64,000 bases of DNA from positions 1,078,652 through 1,142,651 of the forward strand of contig NC_090628.1 of assembly GCF_004359215.1 (NCBI RefSeq), in the 5' to 3' direction. This document shows, piece by piece, positions 1 through 10,963 of the stretch. A model generated the notes under the pieces. The model saw only the letters and a program-made list of their open reading frames with translations, did no database searches and had not been told where the DNA came from. Source of the DNA: Bremia lactucae. Taxonomy: Eukaryota > Oomycota > Peronosporomycetes > Peronosporales > Peronosporaceae. Made by a program: the position numbers and the translations under genes. Position 1 is the first letter of the stretch, and every line of letters begins with the position of its first letter.

Positions 1-500
1 CGTTCAATTTTTCGACGCTGCAACGGTACATTTTCTATCAGATCCTTATGCGTGAACAGGATATTTCGTTTATAGCAGTAAGTCCCTAAGCTAAATGCTA
101 TGGGAATGGCTAGTTATGCGACATGGACTAAGTAATGCCTTAACAGAGGTATAACCAATCTGTGAGGATCGATGCGGGATTTCGCCCGGAGCAAAATTAA
201 TAACGTCTTCGTTCATAAATAGAGCCATGAACGAAAAATTGGCATTTTAAGTACATCGTATCCACGTCCGAAAGGTTCTTACACTTATGCGTAAGCATAA
301 GTGTATGCAACCTTAACAAGCGTATATTCACTGCAAGCGAAATACCACTTTTTGGCTGCATCGTGGGGCAACATAGTGTACGCCCTGATCCGAAAAAGAT
401 CAAGGCGATCACCGACTGGCCTGTGCCAGTCGATGTATAGGGATTCGAAAGTTCCTCTGCATAGTGGCATAACTCCCGCAATTGTGCTAAAATTACAGTT
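1..500 (+). pseudogene. Reverse transcriptase remnant of B1
   Basis: The first 30 bases match the family A motif around the codons for N-A-A-T-V-P. They then jump to the block encoding Y-Q-I-L-M-R-E, so roughly 110 bp of the fingers/palm region is missing. Later bases (about 70-190 and 280-490) match, with many substitutions, the PSGML-EWL segment and the thumb region as read in the minus-strand copy at 58550-59060. No frame stays open. The enzyme family is certain from the order and neighbours, but no product is possible. Confidence 0.75.
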
Positions 501-512
501 TACCTTTCTTCT

Positions 513-1031
513 TTGTTTAAGAGAAATGTAAAAAGGTCACGGAACGCTTATTGTCAGCGTTCCTCTGAGGGTATCAAGCGAAACTTGATGCAATTGCCAA
601 TTCTGGCGATTGCGGACCAAGACCGACCATTTCATGTGGTCTGTGATACCAGCGATTTCTCAATCGGCTGTGCGTTAATGCAACATGACACAGACGGCGC
701 TGAGCGCGTCGTCTTTTATCAATCGCGTCAGCTGCAACCAGTTGAACCTAATTACCCAGTGCATGACAAGGATCTCCTCGCCATGAAATATGCACTTGCT
801 AAATTGAGGGTCTTTATCCTCGGAGATAGACCGTTCATCGTATATACGGACCATGCGTCATTACGCACGGCCGTAAACAGCCTACATCTCTCGCAAAGAA
901 TGGCGAGGTGGCTATCCTTCTTCGCGGAGTATTACTTCTCCGTGGAAAATAGACCGGGACGACTTAATGATGTCGCTGATGCCCTTTCGCGCCTGCCCGA
1001 TTTCGAGCTGGCTGTACAAACCAATATTTAG
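513..1031 (+). pseudogene. RNase H domain of B1 pol
   Basis: A 172-codon open stretch encodes a Ty3/Gypsy RNase H, which degrades the RNA strand of the RNA-DNA hybrid during reverse transcription. Visible motifs are CDTSDFSIGCALMQ (first catalytic Asp), HDKDLLAMKYAL (Glu) and YTDHASLRTAV (Asp), ending with the NDVADALSRLPDFE block that precedes integrase. It is open here but isolated: RT upstream and integrase downstream are in other frames. The first about 25 residues before LPILAIADQDRPF do not match family A. The initiating ATG is therefore not meaningful and the domain is part of a former polyprotein. Confidence 0.85.
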
Positions 1032-1086
1032 GGTAAGCCAACTGTTGCAAGAATAAATGTTCCGTCGTCAACATTACTTGAGAGCT

Positions 1087-1574
1087 TATCAAGAAAAAAG
1101 GCTCTTAAAGGGTTGATAGATTACCTTAGAAATTCATCCCAACATTCCTTCAAAGGATTGTCAAATTTGTATCGATCCTCAACAAATCGATACACACCAC
1201 GCAATGGGTTACTGTACTACACAGCCATTGCTGGTGACACACCTCGTATCGTCATCCCCACCCATAATGATTTGCGTTTATGCATCATGTACGAGTGTCA
1301 CGATGCACCAAATATTGGGCATCGTAGACATGACAAGACTTATCTCACAATAAGTCACGACTTCTACTGGCCATGGCAGTATGAGTTCGTCCGCAAGTAC
1401 ATGCGTGCTTGCGAAGTTTGTCAACGGGTGAAGCCCAGTGCTTCATTCCGTGCTCCGTTACAACCTCTGCCTGTTCCGGCAGAATGTTGGCAGTCCGTAT
1501 CGATGGACTTCGTCGTCGGATTTCATGAAGACGAACACGCGTTCTTGTCTTTGTTGATATTTTCAGCAAGATAG
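1087..1574 (+). pseudogene. Integrase zinc-binding domain and start of catalytic core (B1)
   Basis: The frame carries the HHCC zinc-binding module of Ty3/Gypsy integrase: H-D-A-P-x-x-G-H, then FYWPWQYEFVRKYMRACEVCQRVKP with the paired Cys, then ECWQSVSMDFVVGF holding the first catalytic Asp of the D,D,E core. It ends at a frameshift after 1560. Integrase inserts the cDNA into the host genome. It lies about 60 bp downstream of the RNase H fragment, as expected for one polyprotein. One open frame covers 1113-1574; the first bases are degenerate. Confidence 0.82.
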
Positions 1575-1935
1575 TATATCTTGCTGCAGTCCCGGAGTCA
1601 AGCACAGCCAATGACTGTACTCATGTCTTTATTGAACCGATATATTTCGACTCCATGGATTATGCCGTGAACTGGTCTCAGATCAAGGCCATAGATTCCC
1701 GGCGAAATTTTGGCAATCTGTGTTCAAATCACTTGAAACACAGTGGAAAACGGAAGCTTCTGACCATTCTGAAACAGATGGTCCGACCGAACGTGCAAAT
1801 CGGATCCTCGAAGAGAAACTTCATGGATACATCCACTCGTTAACGAGTTGGATTAAATTCTTGCCGATGCTTGAAATTGCCATCATCAATTTAGTGCCTG
1901 CTTCTACAGAGAATACACCGTTTACGTGAATGGCT
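1575..1935 (+). pseudogene. Integrase core remnant (B1)
   Basis: After the frameshift, codons for SHSKIV-like residues are followed at about 1720-1929 by SLETQWKTEASDHSETDGPT and ERANRILEEKL, the strand-helix containing the third catalytic residue (Glu of T-E-R-x-N-R). The end reads NLVPASTENTPFT, equivalent to N-x-x-x-H-A-S-T in intact copies. The segment with the second catalytic Asp (S-D-R-D-P) is missing, so a deletion removed the middle of the core. Confidence 0.75.
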
Positions 1936-2039
1936 TACGCCATCCACGTATACTCACCTTGTTTGAGAGTGACTCTTATTCAAGGGGCGCACTAAAATAA
2001 AAGTAAAACTGAGTCAGCAGGAATTCTGCTGGCTAGCGA

Positions 2040-2420
2040 AGCAGTGACCGATTTCCGTACAAGATTTCATCGTGATGCGGTGGACCGACAGAAACGGTAC
2101 TCTGGCAAAAAAATGAATCTATCAGCTAGTCCTACAATCTACGGTAAACCTACCAAAACATGTAGAGACGAATGTGGGCAGTAAGAAATCACTGCCCAGA
2201 TACATCGGCCCGTTTCGTATACTACATCGTCACACAATGCGTTCACGATCAAGCTGCCTCGTAGGATGCGTACGCATCCTACGTTTATGTCGGGCGTCTC
2301 CGCCCGTACCATCAGTAGGAAGCTTCTTCCGATTCCGGATCACCCCGGAATGGTTTAAGGTGTCTGCCAAAGCCTGGTAGTCCCGAGCTTAAGCATGTTA
2401 GTTTCGGGACAGAGTCTGGT
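2040..2420 (+). pseudogene. Integrase C-terminal domain remnant (B1)
   Basis: The sequence reads, across frames, a DRQK-like helix (about 2085-2100), then residues equivalent to LPKHVETNVGS and PRYIGPFRILHRH (2160-2235). This is the GPY/F-type integrase C-terminal module that binds DNA. It continues into RMRTHPTFYVGRL-like codons (2255-2300) with indels. Homology was read against the better preserved copies at 30378-30720 and 57079-56438. Confidence 0.7.
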
Positions 2421-2645
2421 TCTCATGAACCAGACAATTCTCTACATCCTTCAAGAATGAGATCTTTTGACGAGCTGTCACCAACTACTTTTGGAGGGAC
2501 TGATGCGTCCACTCGTTCGCCAATTGATCAGTCGCAATGAGCGCACAATTTTTCAACAGGGTCACGAGAAATATTATCGACCGTCACCGATAACTCGCGT
2601 CAATGAGATCGATCGTGATCAATGTCGATCTTCAAATAATGAAGG

Positions 2646-2930
2646 GTGTCGAATGAGGCGGACACGGTTTTTCCTCCCCCTACACATCCATTCACGGATT
2701 TGAGTGGTAAAAAGCGTTTTCTTGTTGAGCGCTTCTCGAACCACCGTGAGATGAAAGGGGTTCGACCGAGTTGTCTCGTCGTTGGCGAGGGTATCCACTC
2801 TCGCATGATAGTTGGGAACCTCGTTCTCAACTGATGATGGGCGTTCCGGGTCTCGTTTGACGTATGAAAAGGCCCATCATCCTCGACAGATGGTCCATCA
2901 GGGAACGAGCGTTTCCCGCGCTCGTAAGAG
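2646..2930 (+). pseudogene. Chromodomain remnant (B1)
   Basis: The frame gives GKKRFLVERFSNHREMKG (2700-2755), the first two strands of a chromodomain. After a one-base frameshift at about 2778 it gives RWRGYPLSHDSWEPRSQL, the aromatic-cage and helix part. Chromodomains at the integrase tail direct chromovirus insertion by reading histone methylation. It is preceded by a proline-rich stretch (P-P-P-T-H-P) as in family A. A better copy lies at 31122-31400. Confidence 0.8.
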
Positions 2931-3119
2931 GATTGGAGGTTCCTAATCCATTCGCACATCTCACAAGAGATGAGCGTCATACAATGAGGTTCTTCAAGGG
3001 AGTATGCCTCCTTAGGAGCTTGAAATGCACCATTAAAACAGCGTGGCCAAAAGTCCTCTCACGGGAGGCAAGCTGACCCTGTCTCTCTAGACGAAAGGTG
3101 TAGCTTGTAACTTGCACCG

Positions 3120-4103
3120 ACTACGGTACGATTTTCAAACTATTCAAGAAAATTATTTAGCTTGTCAAGTTAGACCTCAAGGCCTGTTTTGCACATTCTG
3201 TACAAAGGCTGTCCAAGCTTGGAACAAAGGTTTGGCATCCTTGCCCGCTAGCAAGAGTACCACCCCGACGCCGGAAATTGGCATCGATGAAGAATTTCAT
3301 TTTATCCTCACCAGGCTTGTAAAGCCTGAATGAGTCGAATTATGGAATATAATATCGACCGTTGGTCATACCAGACCAACGAATTGAGTTACCCAATGAG
3401 GGCAACCAAGGCCTCTTTTCAGGAGCGAACCGCAACGTATTGCGGTCCCTCTCCTGTTGGCTCATGTTAACGTTAACGTTAACTTGGCCCTTGGAGCGAT
3501 CCCTACAATCACTCTTTTCCTGGTGATGCAAACTAGCACCACCAGCAGCACTCTTCCCGTCACGATCACTTAGTTCTGTTGACGTATGCTAACGTCACCA
3601 GAGTGATCATGCTGAAGGAGTCATCATCAGATGAGCCCCAACAAAAGGGTCTGACGAGTCGGACAACCTCGTCATCACCTCTTTCGTTGTCACGTTAGAA
3701 CCTAAAGGTTTAACAGAGTCGGCTCCAGGTGATCCGGCGGCCTTTACAGTAGCCACTGAGTCGGGCGATGCCGGAGACTTGGACTAGTCACCTACAAATG
3801 GTGTAGCAGGAGACTTGTCACCGTCACCTGCAATGGCAACATTGAAACACCTTTATTATTTGTTTTAAGGTTTTATTTTATTATTTGCAGCTGGTTCAAC
3901 GGATGACATATTCCTGTCACCTCTAATGGGAGTAGGAGGTGACGCATTCCCACAGTAGATGCATTAGCGTCTACTGAATAAATATTTGCATAACCAATAG
4001 CTGCACTGATCCGTGCAACTGCCAGCTTTGGGGCATCACGGGCGCAGCGCACGGATTTCCTAACCATGCTTAAAGAATTGATTTTGAACAAAATCAATAA
4101 CAC
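3120..4103 (-). pseudogene. Antisense frame between pol and 3' LTR (B1)
   Basis: On the strand opposite pol, an ATG at 4103 (117 bp from the 3' LTR) opens a 76-codon frame. It is followed by an Ala/Ser/Pro-rich stretch (about 3870-3600) and by three blocks: EKRPWLP (3420), MKFFIDANFRRR (3304-3265) and PLFQAWTAFVQNV (3230-3192). The same blocks, in the same order and similar spacing, occur antisense in element A1 (32523-31658). Stops and at least two frameshifts break it. I recognise no domain and assign no function. Inference: a decayed antisense gene shared by families A and B. Confidence 0.55.
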
Positions 4104-4210
4104 AGTCAGACTGGAGTTTTAATTAAGAAATCAATAATGCAAATTTACAAAGAAAAACATAGTAGTATTTCTCTGTCACTCCACATCAGTCACTATTGTG
4201 ACTATTGATT

Positions 4211-4219
4211 AAGGGGGGA
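4211..4219 (+). promoter_or_regulatory. Polypurine tract of B1
   Basis: The run aagggggga sits directly before the TG that opens the 3' LTR. This is the position and composition of the primer for plus-strand cDNA synthesis. Confidence 0.75.
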
Positions 4220-4727
4220 TGCAACGGGGCGTCTCGTTACATATATATTATTCCTACAAGAGGAACATTAATATCATTTTCTATGAGAGGAAGTAGATTA
4301 AAAAGTATAAATTATTTATTATATTAATTTTGACTCAATATTTTCAACATTACCAATTTTGGCAATATTGACGCAATGAGACATCAGTTCTATCGATTGG
4401 TTGATTTTACGCTTGAATTACCCCGCCAATAGTCGGACACGATTGTGCAGTCCGCAAGAAGGCGCTGTACATAGTTCGATATTATTATAATATAGTCAGT
4501 AGTAAATAAAAGCTCGTTACGTAGGAGCTGAATATATTAATACAGCATTACTTTTTCCTCGATTCTTAAGCCTTAGATTTTTCCTTTGGTAGCTAAGAAT
4601 TCCTAGCTACTTAGAACCTTCCTCTCCACGTCGTGTACGTGAAGTAGTCGAGGCGCTCCACCTTCACTATAATTATTTTAGGTTGGCTAGTACTGTTATC
4701 AGTACTAGCAAATGGTGCCCCGTTACA
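4220..4727 (+). repeat. LTR type B, 3' LTR of B1
   Basis: It opens with TGCAACGGGG and ends with CCCCGTTACA, the short inverted ends typical of LTRs here (TGTAAC...GTTACA), and is preceded by a polypurine tract. Related sequence occurs reversed at about 41098-41590 and 44660-44760. The 5' partner lies outside the window. Confidence 0.8.
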
Positions 4728-5830
4728 TAATCGGCACAACACATGTAACGAGGCGGCTCGTTACATAATCATAATTACAAGAGGGAAAATGTAGAATATA
4801 AAGTGATACTTTCTTTATAGATAATACTGTAGCGGTTAATTGACAGCTCTTCTAATTAGTTGATAAAGGACATTGTTTCATTCTTGCAATTGCAAATAGA
4901 GGCGCGAATGGGCGATGAGCAATGAGTCAATATATATATATATATATATATATTATAGACTGGACTAAAAAGGTATTAGTGCGAAGGACACATTAGAACA
5001 AAATATAGTTTTACTTTTTCCCCATCTTCTAAGCATTCCTTCGTATTTATCTCTTCTTGCTAAGCCAACGGTAAGTAACCTAAAAATCTTTCTTTANNNN
5101 NNNNNNNNNNNNNNNNNNNNNNNNNNNNNNNNNNNNNNNNNNNNNNNNNNNNNNNNNNNNNNNNNNNNNNNNNNNNNNNNNNNNNNNNNNNNNNNNNNNN
5201 NNNNNNNNNNNNNNNNNNNNNNNNNNNNNNNNNNNNNNNNNNNNNNNNNNNNNNNNNNNNNNNNNNNNNNNNNNNNNNNNNNNNNNNNNNNNNNNNNNNN
5301 NNNNNNNNNNNNNNNNNNNNNNNNNNNNNNNNNNNNNNNNNNNNNNNNNNNNNNNNNNNNNNCGTCGTGTACGTGAAGTAGTCGAGGCGCTCCACCTTCA
5401 CTATAATTATTTTAGGTTGGCTAGTACTGTTATCAGTACTAGCAAATGGTGCCCCGTTACATAATCGGCACAACACATGTAACGAGGCGGCTCGTTACAT
5501 AATCATAATTACAAGAGGGAAAATGTAGAATATAAAGTGATACTTTCTTTATAGATAATACTGTAGCGGTTAATTGACAGCTCTTCTAATTAGTTGATAA
5601 AGGACATTGTTTCATTCTTGCAATTGCAAATAGAGGCGCGAATGGGCGATGAGCAATGAGTCAATATATATATATATATATATATATTATAGACTGGACT
5701 AAAAAGGTATTAGTGCGAAGGACACATTAGAACAAAATATAGTTTTACTTTTTCCCCATCTTCTAAGCATTCCTTCGTATTTATCTCTTCTTGCTAAGCC
5801 AACGGTAAGTAACCTAAAAATCTTTCTTTA
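4629..5830. repeat. 468-bp segment repeated on both sides of a 266-N gap
   Basis: Bases 4629-5096 and 5363-5830 appear identical, including an alternating TA run (about 4928-4955 and 5662-5689). They flank an N run at 5097-5362. An identical overlap on both sides of a gap is the usual mark of two contig ends that were not merged. The region probably exists once, so the LTR ends listed here should be read with that in mind. Confidence 0.85.
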
Positions 5831-5905
5831 TTTTATTTTTACACGTCGTTTAGCTGAAGTTCTCGGAGGCACCTTGCCTACACTCTTAGTAGTGTAGGTT
5901 ATCAT
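5478..5905 (+). repeat. LTR of type B-like element, 5' LTR of remnant B2
   Basis: It starts TGTAACGAGGCGG 16 bases after the end of LTR B and runs to a degraded end near 5905. It includes an ACGTCGT-TAGCTGAAGT block that also occurs near the end of the other LTRs. A second start of the same LTR at 4744 belongs to the duplicated gap flank. gag remnants follow at once, so it acts as a 5' LTR whose last bases and primer site are lost. Confidence 0.65.
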
Positions 5906-7050
5906 GTGCTGATGTCGTACTTGCGGAATTCGCCGTTATATGTATCGTGTGTAAGCCTACTAATAAGCAAAAGCGGATTAATGCACTCGTCAAGGGTCTT
6001 CCGGATGGTTCCGTCAAGACCCTCCTGTTCCCACGCAAAAAAAGACGCTTGTCAGGTATTTCAACAAGAACAGGAGCAACCTTCAGCCTGAACAGGTTTT
6101 CGCCCCTCAGGTTTCTATCGTCTGCCCAGACGACACGATACGGAGATCCCGAACCAATGCACCGCTGTTATAGTGAAAGCGAGATCCGTCGCTTTTAAAA
6201 TTACAAGCAATTGCAAAGATGTATCGCTGCCATAAGGCAGGGCGTTACCCCTACGAAATTAGTGCCCACTTTAAGTGCTAAAAAACACTGAGCAAAGCGA
6301 TCGACCTCCCGCTAGGAATGGCGGAGGTCGCGAGTTCGATGCTATTACGAAATTGCAACGGCGGAACGGACCTTTAAAACATGGTCGGAGTCAGTGGGGT
6401 GGAGCACCCTACTGATCCAGCAAACATCAAGAGGATTTGCAGGCCTGTTGACGAAAGTTGCGCCCAACACAAAGTGACTGTGTGTTACTGCCTCTGATGA
6501 TGAGATTTCCCGCATCACCTTACAAATCAAAGTAATAAATGATACGTCACTTCGTTTCTTAGTTTACTGTGGGGCGTCGAACAAATTTATTTGGCACCAA
6601 TAGCTAGAAGTTTGTAAGGTGAAGCTCGTTAAGCGCGATATACATATAGCGAGGATGACAATGAGCCTTGCAACAGGCGCATCCAATTCAGTTAAAATAC
6701 GTGAGGTTGGAATCTTATACACGTTCGAAGGTAATAGTACAATGATATTTTCATTGTACTGCATTTGGATGACAATTTTGATGTCATTTTAAGGATACCA
6801 TGGCTCGGAAGTACGATCAGTGTATTGATTGGGAGCATCGATACCGAACGATTTCTGGCACTTGTTCATCAGATGGCCATGTGAACAACGTCTTGTCGTG
6901 TCTACAAGCGTGTGGATGTACTTCTATTGAGTGCAATGGTCTCACTTGTAGTTCGATCATTAGTACAACGTCACGAATCTACCCATTACGCTGTGAAGTT
7001 AGATCATGCAGAAGCACAGGCAGCGCAGAAAGCTCAACAGTCGAATAGGT
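5906..7050 (+). pseudogene. gag and protease remnant (element B2)
   Basis: At 5970-6060 codons equivalent to V-K-G-L-P-D-G-S-V-K-T-L-L-F match the end of family A gag (GLTDGFVKTYLF at 9180-9225). A degenerate knuckle follows at about 6200-6280. Protease follows: a C-G-A-S-N-K-F-like motif at 6565-6590, where the catalytic Asp codon is changed to Tyr, and V-I-L-G-I-P-W-L-R-K-Y at about 6785-6815, the strand closing the retropepsin fold. Many stops. No RT follows in this orientation, so the element is truncated near 7050. Confidence 0.7.
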
Positions 7051-7316
7051 CGGGTGGACCGGGACAAGGATGCTGGTCAAAAGAGTGCTAAAAAAACACT
7101 CCTTTAGCCTGTATCGAGAAGCGGGTCTTACAGAGTAAAAAATTGCTATATGCGGCTACTATCACAGCCCAATTACATGAACTTTTTTTTCCTTTGGTAG
7201 GAAGCACAATTAAAAGTGTTATGTACCAAAACCACGAGCATCACACCAATATATGGATGAGTTTTTTTACCGACTATCCAATTGGTCGGAATAAATTTGC
7301 AAGCAGGAAAAGGAAT

Positions 7317-7520
7317 TTAGCCTGGAAATTTGGTGGTACTCGTGTAATCCCAAGCCATTATTACAGCATGCCGCTTGGCATGCTGACTGCAGTTATGACA
7401 TTTAATTGGCTTAACGCTTATCTGCCGATCATTCAAAAGCGCGTCGATCCCTTCCAAATCGTATATAAGTGTATGGAACATGGCAGGCTCTGCTATACGA
7501 TGGTATATGAGAATCATCAT
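7317..7520 (-). pseudogene. Short reverse-transcriptase scrap, minus strand
   Basis: On the minus strand about 60 bases read ITAVSMPSGML followed by a stop and W-L, matching the TAVSTPSGMLWEWLV block of RT in this window. Flanks are not recognisable. It is too short to assign to a family, and neither strand encodes a credible protein across it. Confidence 0.45.
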
Positions 7521-7568
7521 AAGCCAAATAAAATGTGCAAGCCGACCCGTCTTAGGTCACGATTCTAA

Positions 7569-8007
7569 TCAAGTGGTTGATTTAGCATAAACGAAAAAAT
7601 CGGCGTAAACGAATAGGATATTTTTCATACATGTATTAGATTTTTGCCGAAAAAATGATCTACCTATTGTCGTAATTACAAACGATTGCAAATTTGCTCA
7701 AGGCAAAAATATAACCACAACGTGCGATAATTTAAGCTAAAGGTTTACAAATTCTTTATAAGTTTTATAAGCTAAAGCTGCTAAGAATAGCTAGATACAA
7801 GCTGTTTGCAATGACTTATGCTTTTGTCTAATATTTATATTCTCGACGCAAATTTATTGTAGTCATGTTTCGTGGCAGTTTTGCCCTAGCTCTTTAAAAA
7901 CGTAAGGCGCTGTGATTGACTTTGCTCGATTACAACCTCTGCCGTATACCACAAAGAATTTTATCAGCTGGTTGTAATCTAGGCAAGCTAATGCAAATTA
8001 TTGCGTT
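7569..8007. other. Spacer without recognisable gene
   Basis: AT-rich sequence between the B2/RT debris and the family A LTR. I see no open frame with recognisable content. The last five bases, gcgtt (8003-8007), are the left target-site duplicate of A1. Confidence 0.6.
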
Positions 8008-8421
8008 TGTAACGGGGTGTATCGTTACATGAAATTAACACTTAAAGGTTGTAAATTAATATATTTCCTAGAGGTAGATAATATTTGAGAAATATTACTT
8101 TACATAGTAATACTCGAAAAGTTTATCCATTGTGGATGTAGGCCATAATATCTACTTGCCCCGCAGTCCAGTCAGCACTGGACGTGCGCAAAGAGAGAGA
8201 CAGATAACAATTTATTACATGTTTTGTATTAGTATATTTAGGTTAGTAGAAAAAAGATATAAACAGAAGAACTTTATTATTTTAAATATAGTTTATTTCT
8301 AAGCCTCTTTCAAGCAAGTGTTTATATAAAGAGAGTCTTTCTCTGCACGTACTAGTGTACGTGAAGTGACGTGAGGCACTACTCGCACTGAAGTAGTGCA
8401 AGTCGGCAGTGCCCCGTTACA
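8008..8421 (+). repeat. LTR type A, 5' LTR of A1
   Basis: Opens TGTAACGGGGTGT, ends GCCCCGTTACA. The partner is at 32640-32971, which lacks about 85 bp just after its start; the deletion joins two copies of a short ttaca-like repeat. Reversed copies of the same LTR lie at 44217-44654 and 61750-62178. Confidence 0.9.
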
Positions 8422-8423
8422 CC

Positions 8424-8441
8424 TGGTAGCACTTAGTAGTC
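8424..8441 (+). promoter_or_regulatory. Primer binding site of A1
   Basis: TGGTAGCACTTAGTAGTC starts two bases after the 5' LTR. The same TGGTAGCA core follows the LTRs of families C (16742) and D (33862, 50090). It would pair with a tRNA ending TGCTACCA; I cannot name that tRNA from this window. Confidence 0.7.
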
Positions 8442-8479
8442 AGTCCAAGGACGACAGCTCTATCATCTGACATGGACAT

Positions 8480-9450
8480 ATCATATGGTAATAAAATACG
8501 CATCACGTTTCGCGTGATAGCTACTCCTTTCTAAGTGACATAGAAAGCAGTGCGGTCGAATGAATGAGCTCGACCGTAGGGAATAATGTCATCCTGGCCA
8601 TGCTGTCCGGTTTAGACAGAGATGCCCTTCATTTCGTTATCGCCAAGTTCATACAACATAAACTTGATGAGGCGAAGGAGATAGTAGCCTTGCTTGATCA
8701 GCAAGGCTCTCAACAGGTAGAAATGTTGAGGTTGCAACAGGTACAGACCCCTGTACCTGGGACGACGCACACCCGTCGTCCGAAAACCTAAATATATATT
8801 TTTTAGGTATAGGCGGTCTAAAAGGACTCCCTTTAAAGGTGGTTCGTTGAATTGGACGATGCCATAAAGGCTCGTCACATCGTCGACTAGCAAATGCAAG
8901 TCGAATTTGCTTAATCCAATTTTGCAGATCGTGCCAAACCTTGGGCACTAGGCATCAACTTGCGCGACCCATATGTCTTGGAGTCGTTAGAGGATTTTAA
9001 AGCCCGGCTCAAACAGACGTTTGACGGGGGCGAACCGCCTAGGGCTGAGTTACGAGCTCGATCAGAGCTTCGAAACTCAAGCAAGGCAAGCGTGATGTTC
9101 ACGCATATGCCCAGCACATACGACTCTTAGCGAGTTGAATCACAAACAACTTAGTCCATGAACACACGTTAATTACGGTGTTCATGCAAGGTCTTACGGA
9201 TGGTTTTGTAAAGACCTACCTGTTCCGCTTGGAACTGGATACGTTTGAAGAAGCAATATCCGTTGCGGAACAGGAGGACTTTACGTATCGTCCTCCAAGA
9301 CGAAACGAGCTTGGAGGTCCAGAACCTATGGACCTCTCTTACGTCGAAGCGAGAGACCTCGCTTTTCGAACAATAAGCGATTGCAAAGATGCAATCGCTG
9401 CCAAACGTTAGGTCACTACGCTCATGAGTGTAGTGCCCCACGCCCAGTAC
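8480..9450 (+). pseudogene. gag of A1, frameshifted
   Basis: The N-terminal part reads SYSFLSDIESSAVE, a stop, then MSSTVGNNVILAMLSGLDRD and a helix rich in Gln/Leu (LLRLQQVQ type) at 8564-8791. Several frameshifts follow. The C-terminal half (9178-9411) reads FMQGLTDGFVKTYLFRLELD and FEEAISVAEQEDF, the conserved end of oomycete Gypsy gag. It is closed by a CCHC knuckle CNRCQTLGHYAHEC at about 9383-9430, which binds RNA. Gag forms the particle that packages element RNA. Stops make it non-functional. Confidence 0.82.
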
Positions 9451-9595
9451 CGAAAGGTACTGAACGTAATTTTGGACCGTATGCAAAAAGGGCAACGGTC
9501 ACGGGTCCGACATTGTTGCGAAATCGCAACAGCGAGGCGGACCGCCAAAAACGGTCGGGGTCAGGAGGGGCGCAACGCCTACTGATCCAGCCCAA

Positions 9596-9651
9596 GAGAA
9601 TTTGCAAATCTCTTGACGAACTCAAAAGAATTTGCAAATCTCTTGACGAAA
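9596..9651 (+). repeat. Short tandem duplication in the gag-protease spacer
   Basis: A unit of about 27-30 bases coding R-I-C-K-S-L-D-E is present twice in a row. The same spacer in A3 (around 43050) and A2 has it once, so this is a local duplication in A1. Confidence 0.75.
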
Positions 9652-9689
9652 GTTTTTCCCGACACACAATCATTATGTGTCTCTGCACC

Positions 9690-10060
9690 TGGCGATGAGG
9701 TATCCCCTCATCACCTTGAAGTTAAAAGCGACAAATGATTTGTCACTTAGAGTCCTAGCGGCCTGTGCAGCGTCACATAACTTTATTCGTCGCCAAACGC
9801 TAGAGGGTCGTAGTCTCAAATATGTTGAGCGCGACATCCCTCCAACGAGGATGACGGTGCGTCTAGCGACAGGCGCATCGATAACAGTAATGAAACGCGT
9901 AGTGAGGTGAGATTGTGAGATTTCACTACACGTTAAAAGATTTACAGTATGATGATGGTTTCATCGGACTGGATTTGGATGACAGATTTGATGTCATCCT
10001 AGGTTTACCTTGGCTCAGAAAGTATGAGCGAAGAATTAGCTGGCAGCATCGATCCGTATA
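9690..10060 (+). pseudogene. Retropepsin-like protease of A1, active site lost
   Basis: The fold is readable in order: S-L-R-V-L-A-A-C-A-A-S-H-N-F replaces the L-V-D-C-G-A-S-N-N-F active-site loop of the other family A copies, so the catalytic Asp is gone. Next come VERDIPPTRMTVRLATGAS (9825-9885), LQYDDGFIGLDLDDRFDVIL and GLPWLRKYERRISW (to about 10050). A stop interrupts after 9900. This aspartic protease would cleave Gag-Pol; here it cannot. Confidence 0.8.
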
Positions 10061-10239
10061 AATGCCTGCCATTCGTTCATCAGATGGCCATCTGATAACC
10101 GTCTTGGAGCGTCCATACGCGTGTGGATGTACTACGAGTGATTGCGATTGCCTCACTTGTGGTTCGGTCGTTAGTACGACTGCACAAGATCAAAGTGTGA
10201 TTACTAATTACACTGTGGAGTCAGCTGCCGGCGGCTGTG

Positions 10240-10963
10240 CAAATGCATAGGCAGCGCCGAAGGTCCACCACTCGAAGAAGTCGAGTGGATTGAGACATAA
10301 ATGTACGCCTAGTGGGCGACATTCAACGAAGATACCGGTTGCTCAGAAGGGACAACAGGATGATCCAAGGTCGAGTAGAGAGTCGACCGTAGAGGACCCG
10401 ATTGTGATGGCGCAATAACAGTCGGAAGACGTTGAGGGAATAAGTCTCCCACGTATTTGAGGAGAAAGCTCCTCAAATAATTAATGCTTAAGTGGCAGGA
10501 CTTCAGCATCCCGAGGGGTTGATCCCTAAGTAGCCTGTGAAAAAAGGGTCGCTAGGAAGAAACCGAGAGACTGAATGTCTTGTCCAATGATGAATCAAGA
10601 GTAGGCGCTTATACTGTTGATCTGCATGCGCCTCCGAAGTTAACTTCGGAGGTAACTCAATTACCAACCCTAGAACCAAACCGGTTCTTGATAGATCGGC
10701 ATAGTGGCAGAATTAGGCAGATCGGCGTACTCGTTACAGAGGACGAATACGTAATCGATATTCGGTCAGCGGTAACTCTTGCAGAGGACGAACGGGTTCC
10801 CAGCAGCTCAGCGATGGACGAAAGTGTTCTCGATGTGAAGACTCGGAATGAAAGATATACGATTCAATCCTGGGAGTCACTCACGACAAATCCTTTATAT
10901 AAGGATTTAATTAAATTCAGGGATGTATTCCCTGAAACAGTACTGTCAAAGTCCAAAAAATGA
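10240..10963 (+). pseudogene. Protease-RT linker of A1
   Basis: The most open part (10580-10963) reads VGAYTVDLHAPPKLTSEVTQ, then FLIDRHSGRIRQIGVLVTEDEYV and LYKDLIKFRDVFPETV. The last block is the conserved D-V-F-P-E segment just before the RT entry E-I-x-L in Gypsy pol. Homologous open frames are at 59053-60564 (minus) and 63338-63883. The frame stops because A1 is broken by the insertion that begins at about 10946. Confidence 0.8.

Larger units (their letters stand above)
1..4727 (+). mobile_element. Ty3/Gypsy chromovirus B1 (3' part; 5' end outside window)
   Basis: RT, RNase H, integrase and chromodomain remnants appear in the right order on the plus strand and are followed by an antisense frame, a polypurine tract and a 3' LTR ending at 4727. 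The domain order with integrase after RNase H, plus the terminal chromodomain, defines a Ty3/Gypsy chromovirus. Pol resembles family A closely but the LTR is a different type (B). Every domain carries stops or frameshifts, so this is a dead copy. Confidence 0.88.

Noticed and set aside
2600..2980. 126-codon antisense frame opposite the B1 chromodomain
   Set aside because: Its codon phase differs from the shared phase in A, C and D, and it has no similarity to their antisense frames.
4925..4960. Alternating TA run (again at 5662-5689, and at about 41325)
   Set aside because: Simple microsatellite; the second copy is explained by the duplicated gap flank.
7143..7568. 141-codon plus-strand frame
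   Set aside because: The recognisable content in this stretch is an RT scrap on the minus strand; the plus frame has no motif.
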